Below are positions 1-5,158 of a stretch of DNA of 8,157 bases, one piece after another (positions within the stretch are counted from its first letter, which is position 1; every line of letters begins with the position of its first letter). The DNA lies in the NCBI GenBank assembly GCA_947169455.1, contig CAMVPV010000046.1, positions 1 to 8,157 on the forward strand, read 5' to 3'. Made by a program: the position numbers and the translations under genes. Origin of the DNA: an uncultured Clostridia bacterium. Lineage in GTDB: Bacteria > Bacillota_A > Clostridia > Oscillospirales > Ruminococcaceae. The notes below the pieces were generated by a model. That model worked only from the letters and a program-made list of their open reading frames with translations. It was not told the origin of the DNA and did no database searches.

Positions 1-2
1 AT

Positions 3-140
3 GGCGATGAAATGAAACGTGAACGCTTTGAATGTCCGTTATGCGGCGGCAAGCTCATAAAGCGAAGCGGCCCCTACGGAGAATTCTACGGCTGTTCCAA
101 TTACAAGACCCGCGGCTGCACGTTCAAAAGAAAAATCTGA
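3..140 (+). CDS. C-terminal end of a protein with a topoisomerase-type zinc ribbon (5' partial)
   Basis: An open frame enters from the left edge and ends in TGA at 138-140, giving 45 visible residues. They hold four cysteines (visible residues 11, 14, 31, 39) arranged as CPLCGGKL, then GEFYGCSNY, then GCTF. This is the pattern of the C4 zinc-ribbon repeat found at the C-terminus of type IA DNA topoisomerases and also appended to various helicases and nucleases. The ribbon normally binds single-stranded DNA; the main domain lies outside the window, so the enzyme cannot be named. An ATG at 12 could start a 42-residue protein, but there is no room to see a ribosome site, and a truncated larger gene is more likely. 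The gene is closed by the hairpin at 157-188 and converges with the minus-strand operon, so it may be the neighbour of the polymerase module rather than part of it. Confidence 0.65.
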   Translation, partial: GDEMKRERFECPLCGGKLIKRSGPYGEFYGCSNYKTRGCTFKRKI

Positions 141-156
141 TTTCTCTATCAAAGAC

Positions 157-188
157 AGCGCACCGAGCCCCGCTCGGTGCGCTTTTTC
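157..188 (+). terminator. Strong Rho-independent terminator between convergent genes
   Basis: A perfect 12-bp stem (157-168 with 172-183, AGCGCACCGAGC and its complement) closes a CCC loop and runs into five T residues (183-187). It lies 16 bases after the zinc-ribbon gene stop. It also lies just beyond the stop of the convergent minus-strand gene at 191, so it can serve both directions, although the T-tract is better on the plus strand. Confidence 0.88.
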
Positions 189-190
189 TC

Positions 191-1033
191 TCATATCAAA
201 ACCCTCCCCCTGCTCACCCCGCAGGTATCGTCCCTCTCCCGGATAAACAGGCTTTCGGGTATCATCCTGATCAGCCGGCGGCTGAAGCTGGTCGTACCGA
301 AATATGCGTCGAAATTGGTCATAGGAAGGACTGTCCAGTCGCTGTCCTCGGGCTTGTTGGCGATGGTGTAGGCCAGCACCGTCGCCGCGACCTGATAGGG
401 CAACTCTTTCGGCAGCGCCGACCTGATCCGCTTCTCCTGATCGGCGGAGAAGGAAAAGGTCTTGTCCCGAAGCTCGCCCTGCTCAAGCGCGTCTCCGATG
501 ATGTCATCGAACCTCAGTATCCACCGCCCCTTTGTGCCTGGGGAGAAGATCGGTATCTGATACTGAATGACCTTGTTCCGCCATTTACCGTCAAAGTCGG
601 ATCTGAGCAGCGTAGCGGAATCCTTTGAAGCCTTTGAAACCTTGTCTCCATGCGTCTCCACAAAGCCGATGACCTTGTGAACGTGTCTGTAAAACCAGCC
701 CCTGCCATCCTTGGCGACAAGCTCCGGGAACTCACCGTTGTACTCTCCGAAATTGGTCTTGAATCTCCAGCTGTTTTCTTCGCCTACGGGATTCTTTCCA
801 GGCAGGCTGCACCACGCGCACAGCGCCATCCGGGCGTGCTCAACGTTGTCATAAGGTTCACCGCCGCTGTGGAGATACCCCCTTGCAATAACGGTCAGAA
901 CCCGCTGCAGACCCTCAAATGTTTTCAGCATCTCGAAGGTGAACCTTCCGAGGTAGGAGAGGTCGCTCTTTCCGTCGCTTGTGTATTTCGGCTTGCCTGT
1001 GTAAGCCTTGAATTCTTCGATCTCGTTAAGCAT
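191..1033 (-). CDS. Unknown protein (280 aa), second gene of the RNA-polymerase operon
   Basis: I do not recognise this family. The start at 1033 is chosen because GGAGG (1041-1045) sits 7 bases upstream. The frame stays open to 1210, but that extension lies inside the polymerase gene and lacks such a site. The protein begins MLNEIEEFKAY and its ATG overlaps the polymerase stop by 8 bases (ATGCTTAA), the mark of translational coupling. It has no signal peptide or membrane segment and looks cytoplasmic. Visible features are aromatic- and charge-rich stretches: ENSWRFKTNFGEYNGEF (residues 86-102), GWFYRHVHKVIGF (112-124), and the acidic segment RFDDIIGDALEQGEL (174-188). A basic C-terminus, with SRRLIRM at 251-257, could contact nucleic acid. 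The tight coupling suggests a subunit, specificity factor or regulator of the polymerase, but that is inference from position only. Confidence 0.82.
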   Translation of the reverse strand: MLNEIEEFKAYTGKPKYTSDGKSDLSYLGRFTFEMLKTFEGLQRVLTVIARGYLHSGGEPYDNVEHARMALCAWCSLPGKNPVGEENSWRFKTNFGEYNGEFPELVAKDGRGWFYRHVHKVIGFVETHGDKVSKASKDSATLLRSDFDGKWRNKVIQYQIPIFSPGTKGRWILRFDDIIGDALEQGELRDKTFSFSADQEKRIRSALPKELPYQVAATVLAYTIANKPEDSDWTVLPMTNFDAYFGTTSFSRRLIRMIPESLFIRERDDTCGVSRGRVLI

Positions 1034-4028
1034 CCTTCCACCTCCGAATGTATTTTTCAAGCCTGTCATAGTACAGCTCCAAAAGCTCTCTCCGCCTGCC
1101 GAGTGCAGCAAGATATTTGATCGCCGTATCCGGCTTGATACTCTCTTCAAGCATCTCCCGGCACTTCGCCGCGACAGCCTCTCGGTAAGTAACGTGCGCG
1201 GGTTTTTCAAGGTACGCGGACATCATTGTTCTGAACTGTTCCGGATCGTTTTTACGGATGAACCGCCTGCCCTCCGACTGAATGTTCGCATCGTCGGTGT
1301 CGCTTATCAGATCGCCTAAGATACGGAATCCGCAGCATCTGAAATCGCAGAACAGTTCGTAATAGTCCGACAGCTCCGGCAGCCATAACGACACTAACTC
1401 CTCGCGCTTAGCAGGGTCGGCAATATGCCATTTCTGCGACCTGATCTCCGCCCTGATCTTCTCAATGCGCTCTGCGGAGATCTCCGAGACCGCGGCGTAA
1501 AGCTCGTCGATATCGTAATCGTCGCTCTGCCCGCGCATATACAGGATACGGCGGATATCACTCTGCCCCGCCTTGGATTTTGAAGGCTGACGGCAGTACC
1601 GTATGCGCTTTAGTACGTTGTTGTAAATCTTTATCAGCTCGGATATGTTTTTCAGAACATTATCGTCAAGCTGTTCCTTCCAGTCGGGAGAAACGGCGAA
1701 GGTGAAAAGCTCGCTGTCCGCGGCGGGATCGTCCTCCCTGAACGTGATGTTCTGTCCGAGGTTGTAAGCCAGCCACGGCAGACGCTCAAGGTTGGAATCC
1801 ACCTTGTCCCAGTCGGTGTCTTCAAAGAATTTCTTAAACTGTTCACCATAGACAGGCTCGTAGAACTCCCGGGGTCTCTCCGACTTTTCAAGGAGAGCCT
1901 TGTATTTAAGGAACCTGCTCGGCGGCACCTTCTTCCTGCCGAGGTATTCCGACAGATCGGGCTTCACTCCCGTCTTGGCAGAGTCGATCTCCAGACCTGT
2001 CAGGATAGCAAGGATCTCGGTCTCCTTACGGCACCGCTCACGTTCTTCGGCGGTGCTGTTTTCGTTGTAGGCAATAATGCTCCTGTTCAGCGCTGCGTTG
2101 GAGATCTGTCCCACCCGGGAGGAAAAGGTGTTCTTAACTGTCTCAAACCGAGCCTCCCAGTCGTTGGCATCGCTCATGACAGGCTCAGCGGAGGGAATTT
2201 TCAGAAGCGGGATATTGTTCGCAGTCCTGACCTCTCCGTCATAGTTGCGACGGACGCAGCGGTTCACGGTTCCGTCGGTTATGATCTTGACCATATCGCC
2301 GTCGAAATCCGCTCCTCCGAGACGTTCCGCAGTCAGCGTGTCCCAGTTTATCATTACCGTCTCGTCAAGCTGTTTGAGAAAGTATCTCCGCATATTCTCC
2401 GGCTTGATATACGGCCTGAGCTGTATTTCTTCGTTCCTTGCAATATGCGGATTTCTAAGCAGGGTACAGCCCTCCGGGTCGCCGAACTTTGCGCCGGGAG
2501 CGTAGAAGGAATCGGCTGCAAAATTAACAACAATAGTTGCCTCTCTGAAGTCTATCTGTTTCCTTCTGACAAAAAAGCCTGCACGGCTTATGAACCTGTG
2601 CATAAACTCCAGCAGATCACCCGACAGATAGCGGTTGTATCCCGACACCGTCAACCGACCGAGGGCGTAATTCCGCAGCACCTTGTCCGCTTTCTTTTTC
2701 AGCATATCGGTGTAGTAGCTCTCGGCGATCAGCTTAGGATTTTTCCGGAGAAGCTCAACGAGATACCGTTCCCGGCTGTTCCTGTCAGGGCGTTTTGAAA
2801 GGAAGAAATCCCGGCGGTAGGCACCGTCACAGCAGAGCTGATAATACTCCTGCTCCGTTGCTTTGGTCAGCCATTCGCGGTCATCATCAGCCGGAAAGGT
2901 CAGCGGAAGATCACGGGGACGGAACTCATCAGCGGTGAGGGACAACGTGTTCAGAAACTGATAATTCAGCTCCGTCCTGCCGCTGTTGTCGTTGCCTATC
3001 GTGCCGGAAATATACAGTGCATGACCGTAACGCTTAAAGACCTCCCAGTAATCCTCCCAGGACATATTATTCTGATTAAGCCAGTCGGTACACTTGACCA
3101 TACTCTTCGACAGGATGATCCCGACCTCCGAGGCCTTGTGCTTCACACCGAAGATGTCCGTGACAGTATCCGTATCGGAGCTTTTGAAATAGTTGTGGAA
3201 ATTGACAGAGTGCAGCATACCCTTAATATACGGCAGACGGATCTGAAACGAGGTGTGGTCTTCACCGAGCTGTCTGCAGATCTGTGCTGCAAGCTTCGGA
3301 GAGATAAGCCCCTCGCCGTCAAAACCGAGAACAGTAATGCTCTGTCTGCGCTCCACCCGCTCATACTTCATATATCTGCCGTTGAAGCCTCTCTCCTCAA
3401 CGGTTATCACATCTGTTTCGGGGCTCTGGTATTCGGGGTTATCGACCACGATCACCTTTCTGGCATCAAGACCGAGACCGTCAATACGAACACCGCCCGA
3501 GAGCATCAGACCGTTGTAGGCATAGAGCTTGCTGAGCTGGCACTCTCCGATCTTCATTCCGAGGGTGATGCGCTCATAGATGCTGTCATACAGATCTGCG
3601 CGGATAAAGGAGAGCATCGACTTGCGGCTCATGCTCTGCGAGCGCTCAAAGGGACGGTAGCACTGCCTGCCGCTGCCGAGGTCGAGATAAACATTCCCGG
3701 GAACAAACATCGACTTTGCCTTTTCCTGCAGATTGGCATAGTAAAGGCTCTCGGTACTTCGGTCAAAGATGCCGGAAAAATCCGCGAAGAAGATGATCTC
3801 CGAAAGCGCGGAAACGACCTCGCCCTCCTTGCCCTTGAAATCAGGCTTCCGCATCGTCATAAGCTGATCGAACAGCGCATTCTCCTCCTGCTCACGGACA
3901 GGCAGCCTGATACAGTTCTCCGTTGCGGCTCTGTCCAGGTCAATAGTATATCCGCCGTCGCAGGACTTTGCATACGCCAGCATCGTCCGGACGGACAGCT
4001 CATAAATCCTGAACCAGCACTTGTGCAT
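1026..4028 (-). CDS. Eukaryotic-type (QDE-1-like) two-barrel RNA polymerase, RdRP family
   Basis: A 1000-residue protein carrying, in the family order, the hallmark motifs of cellular RNA-dependent RNA polymerases. They are GFDGEGLISPKLAAQI (residues 235-250) and FQIRLPYIKG (261-270, with the barrel-1 lysine candidate K269). Next come LLRNPHIARNEEIQLRP (523-539, the RNPxxxxGDxR-like element) and GGADFDGDMV (571-580). The last is LEIDSAKTGVKP (679-690, the VDxxKTG element). D574, D576 and D578 (codons at 2295-2309) form the metal-binding loop of the second double-psi barrel, intact here. Known relatives make RNA: QDE-1 on RNA or DNA, and YonO of phage SPbeta on DNA. Which template this one uses is not visible. 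Residues 1-230 and 700-1000 show no domain I recognise. The start at 4028 has a seven-G ribosome site (4036-4042) 7 bases upstream. Length is closer to eukaryotic members than to YonO. It heads a two-gene operon inside a mobilizable element. Confidence 0.9.
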   Translation of the reverse strand: MHKCWFRIYELSVRTMLAYAKSCDGGYTIDLDRAATENCIRLPVREQEENALFDQLMTMRKPDFKGKEGEVVSALSEIIFFADFSGIFDRSTESLYYANLQEKAKSMFVPGNVYLDLGSGRQCYRPFERSQSMSRKSMLSFIRADLYDSIYERITLGMKIGECQLSKLYAYNGLMLSGGVRIDGLGLDARKVIVVDNPEYQSPETDVITVEERGFNGRYMKYERVERRQSITVLGFDGEGLISPKLAAQICRQLGEDHTSFQIRLPYIKGMLHSVNFHNYFKSSDTDTVTDIFGVKHKASEVGIILSKSMVKCTDWLNQNNMSWEDYWEVFKRYGHALYISGTIGNDNSGRTELNYQFLNTLSLTADEFRPRDLPLTFPADDDREWLTKATEQEYYQLCCDGAYRRDFFLSKRPDRNSRERYLVELLRKNPKLIAESYYTDMLKKKADKVLRNYALGRLTVSGYNRYLSGDLLEFMHRFISRAGFFVRRKQIDFREATIVVNFAADSFYAPGAKFGDPEGCTLLRNPHIARNEEIQLRPYIKPENMRRYFLKQLDETVMINWDTLTAERLGGADFDGDMVKIITDGTVNRCVRRNYDGEVRTANNIPLLKIPSAEPVMSDANDWEARFETVKNTFSSRVGQISNAALNRSIIAYNENSTAEERERCRKETEILAILTGLEIDSAKTGVKPDLSEYLGRKKVPPSRFLKYKALLEKSERPREFYEPVYGEQFKKFFEDTDWDKVDSNLERLPWLAYNLGQNITFREDDPAADSELFTFAVSPDWKEQLDDNVLKNISELIKIYNNVLKRIRYCRQPSKSKAGQSDIRRILYMRGQSDDYDIDELYAAVSEISAERIEKIRAEIRSQKWHIADPAKREELVSLWLPELSDYYELFCDFRCCGFRILGDLISDTDDANIQSEGRRFIRKNDPEQFRTMMSAYLEKPAHVTYREAVAAKCREMLEESIKPDTAIKYLAALGRRRELLELYYDRLEKYIRRWKDA

Positions 4029-4068
4029 TACATCACCCCCCCTGTTGTTTTACACCTCTATTATATCA
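4029..4068 (-). promoter_or_regulatory. Promoter and ribosome site of the polymerase operon
   Basis: Reading the minus strand, TATAAT (4060-4065) is preceded by TGA (4066-4068), giving an extended -10 element TGnTATAAT. The only good -35 candidate, TTGATA at 4089-4094, is 23 bases away and too far, so the extended -10 probably carries recognition. Transcription would start near 4053, leaving a leader of about 25 bases with a run of seven G residues (4036-4042) as ribosome site. Because this is a housekeeping-type promoter, the operon should be transcribed by the host polymerase. Confidence 0.62.
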
Positions 4069-4110
4069 CATCTCCCTCCGAAAGTGTGTATCAATTTTCG
4101 GACAGTTAGG

Positions 4111-4144
4111 CAAAACAGGTCAAAACGAGTACAATGGACTGTAC
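4111..4144. promoter_or_regulatory. Possible operator: 10-bp direct repeat and GTACA dyad
   Basis: Upstream of the polymerase promoter, CAAAACAGGT (4111-4120) is followed directly by CAAAACGAGT (4121-4130), an 8 of 10 match at helical spacing. GTACA (4129-4133) and TGTAC (4140-4144) then form a 5-bp dyad with a 6-base centre. Both are short and could be chance. Their position 45-75 bases upstream of the -10 element would suit a regulator site. Confidence 0.22.
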
Positions 4145-4150
4145 AGATAG

Positions 4151-4266
4151 CCGCTTCGATTATGCCCGGATGACATCAATGACATCAGTGACATCATTAT
4201 GGATATGGGAATCGAAACCCGGAATGTTGTCATTTACAATGACAGTTGTGACGGTAATGACGGTTA
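4151..4266 (+). pseudogene. Possible 3' remnant of a coding frame
   Basis: After a stop at 4148-4150, one plus frame reads PLRLCPDDINDISDIIMDM, continues through GIETRNVVIYNDS and ends in TAA at 4264-4266. Its residue composition looks protein-like, but there is no start codon or ribosome site. The acidic DINDISDI part is encoded by the 9-base repeats described in this region. It may be the tail of a decayed gene, or the reading may be a by-product of repeat DNA. I do not recognise a family. Confidence 0.2.
4170..4265. repeat. Array of TGAC-core 9-mers upstream of the polymerase operon
   Basis: Three tandem 9-mers, ATGACATCA, ATGACATCA and GTGACATCA, fill 4170-4196. A second triplet, ATGACAGTT, GTGACGGTA and ATGACGGTT, fills 4239-4265. 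Between them TGTCATT (4228-4234) and AATGACA (4238-4244) form a perfect 7-bp dyad with a TAC centre that shares the first unit of the second triplet. Seven TGAC cores in about 95 bases, in both orientations, look like iterons or a cooperative operator. The array lies roughly 100-200 bases upstream of the polymerase promoter. Confidence 0.6.
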
Positions 4267-4301
4267 AACATATATGGGCGAAAAGAGAAAGGAACTGTCA
4301 T

Positions 4302-4341
4302 ACATTAACAACAAAAGCACCGCTGAACTTCAACGGTGCTT
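4302..4341 (-). terminator. Terminator of the RelB-like gene
   Basis: On the minus strand AAGCACCG (4334-4341) pairs perfectly with CGGTGCTT (4315-4322). A further 3-bp pairing lies inside the loop after one mismatch, and the tail TTTTGTTGTT follows. The plus-strand tail is A-rich, so the terminator works in the minus direction, after the antitoxin remnant and before the polymerase promoter region. Confidence 0.78.
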
Positions 4342-4364
4342 AAAAAATATTATTTCTGTCATTC

Positions 4365-4538
4365 TTAATCTATCTTTATCTCCCCGATAAGAGCATCGAA
4401 AGCCTCATCAACAGGGACGGACTTGCCCTGCTTTGCCTGTTCGAGACTCATAACCATAGCTGTATCAAACTCGTCCTTGCTCATCTCGTCACGCGCCTTC
4501 GGCTTATCTTAAGCAGGGGTTTCAAGTTTTGTTTCCAT
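4365..4538 (-). pseudogene. RelB-like antitoxin with an in-frame stop
   Basis: From ATG at 4536-4538 the frame reads METKLETPA, then TAA (4509-4511), then continues in the same frame through DKPKARDEMSKDEFDTAM and LEQAKQGKSVPVDEAFDALI to TAA at 4365-4367. The second part resembles the C-terminal half of short RelB/DinJ-style antitoxins (a helix, then a GKxxPVDEAF segment). AAAGGCGG (about 9 bases upstream of the first ATG) and a good promoter at 4565-4593 show that the first ATG was the true start. A single base change of a GAA or CAA codon would create the stop. Translation might restart at the ATG at 4482-4484 to give a 39-residue protein, but only a weak ribosome site is seen there. No full toxin gene follows. 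The family call rests on resemblance only. Confidence 0.6.
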
Positions 4539-4564
4539 AATTCAAACCGCCTTTCTCTGCAAAT

Positions 4565-4593
4565 ATGATACCATAATATTCTGAAAATTGCAA
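4565..4593 (-). promoter_or_regulatory. Promoter of the RelB-like gene
   Basis: On the minus strand TTGCAA (4588-4593) and TATCAT (4565-4570) are separated by exactly 17 bases, and TGG precedes the -10 hexamer, giving an extended -10. Transcription would start near 4558, about 20 bases upstream of the ATG at 4538, with AAAGGCGG between them. Confidence 0.68.
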
Positions 4594-4677
4594 ATGTTAT
4601 TTCTGAGCAAATTGTTTTCTCCCCCTTCTCCCTCAAAAAATTTCTAACAATCTACCAGCTCCCCGCAGCCCTCGCAC

Positions 4678-4835
4678 CTGCACTGTTTGCTTTGGTATAG
4701 AACTGTTATGAAAATATATATCCGGCTCATTCCGGTATGCCCTCGGCTCCGGAGTCGAAAATCGCAAAAACTGATGCGCTGAAAAAGTGTTCTGAAACGG
4801 AATCTGACGGAACAAATATACTGCTCCCTCATTTT
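4678..4835. repeat. Diverged repeat, copy A
   Basis: Copy A opens with CTGTTTGCTTTG (4683-4694), then GGTATAGAA and TTATG, and ends with ATACTGCTCCCTCATTTT (4818-4835). The same blocks recur in the same order and orientation in copy B, 254 to 268 bases further on. An internal block, GGTATGCCCTCGG (4734-4746) followed by GTCGAAAAT, recurs near 4888-4912 as GATATGCCGTCGG and ATCGAAAAT, so the area is a mosaic of related pieces. The two minus-strand open frames over this copy have no ribosome site and I do not treat them as genes. From 4594 to 4677 I see nothing else. Confidence 0.55.
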
Positions 4836-4931
4836 GTCTGATTTGCTTTTCAGAAATTGTTATCTATTATGCGTGCGGTATGTTTCTGATATGCCGTCGG
4901 TAGAAATCGAAAATGCTTTCAAAGTTCGCAG

Positions 4932-5103
4932 CTGCGCTGTTTGCTTTGTGTCGGTATAGAATTATGCGAGATCGGGAGGATACCCCCGATCTTTTCTTTT
5001 TTCGCCTTCATTATTGTGTCGGAGCGGCAGCACCGTGTGTCGGCGAAATAAAAATGTGTTCAGAAAAGGCTCCCTCAGAATATGAATACTGCTCCCGCAT
5101 TTT
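4932..5103. repeat. Diverged repeat, copy B, in the leader of the ATPase gene
   Basis: Copy B holds CTGTTTGCTTTG (4937-4948), GGTATAGAA (4953-4961) and TTATG. A terminator hairpin absent from copy A follows, then GTGTTCAGAAAAGG (similar to GTGTTCTGAAACGG of copy A) and ATACTGCTCCCGCATTTT (5086-5103, 17 of 18 bases as in copy A). The duplication is old enough for the spacing between blocks to have drifted by 14 bases, yet some blocks are kept, which hints at selection on them. Confidence 0.55.
4969..5002 (+). terminator. Terminator/attenuator hairpin in the leader of the ATPase gene
   Basis: AGATCGGG (4969-4976) pairs perfectly with CCCGATCT (4985-4992) across an 8-base loop and is followed by TTTTCTTTTTT. 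This is a textbook Rho-independent terminator, yet no gene ends before it on the plus strand. It stands about 155 bases ahead of the ATPase start codon, so it either attenuates that gene or ends a short RNA begun in the repeats upstream (the best but weak candidate -10 is TATTAT at 4865-4870). Confidence 0.75.
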
Positions 5104-5122
5104 TATCGGCGGAGTGCGGGAG
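5092..5122 (+). promoter_or_regulatory. Leader hairpin just before the ATPase ribosome site
   Basis: CTCCCGCA (5092-5099) pairs perfectly with TGCGGGAG (5115-5122) over a 15-base loop. There is no T-tract, so it is not a terminator. A second CTCCC (5070-5074) could compete for the same GGGAG, giving an alternative fold. The stem ends about 20 bases before AAAGGGG (5144-5150), so it may affect mRNA stability or initiation. Confidence 0.42.
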
Positions 5123-5158
5123 AGTATCGAAAATTATTCTGTGAAAGGGGTCATACAA

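Noticed and set aside
3021..4109. Long plus-strand open frame of 362 codons opposite the polymerase
   Set aside because: It is the antisense shadow of the polymerase gene, whose motifs and ribosome site are clear, and its translation matches no family I know.
4206..4225. Minus-strand GGGTTTCGATTCCC, resembling a tRNA T-arm and so a possible attachment site
   Set aside because: It has an extra T compared with a true T-loop, no acceptor stem or CCA-proximal sequence follows, and the same bases fall in the possible coding remnant.
4170..4265. CRISPR array
   Set aside because: The repeat units are only 9 bases, tandem without spacers of regular length, and no cas genes are present.
4274..4390. 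Plus-strand frame of 38 residues beginning MGEKRKELSYINN
   Set aside because: The composition is protein-like, but there is no ribosome site, and it lies across the minus-strand terminator and the end of the antitoxin remnant.
4633..4832. Two overlapping minus-strand frames of about 60 residues
   Set aside because: No ribosome site, two competing frames over the same DNA, and the area is explained as a diverged repeat.
4843..4870. Plus-strand promoter TTGCTT with TATTAT for the ATPase leader
   Set aside because: The -35 matches poorly and the spacer is 16 bases; it is mentioned only as the best weak candidate.
4913..5158. N-terminal extension of the ATPase frame by 82 residues
   Set aside because: It runs through the terminator hairpin and repeat copy B, has no ribosome site at 4913, and the start at 5159 has AAAGGGG at ideal spacing.
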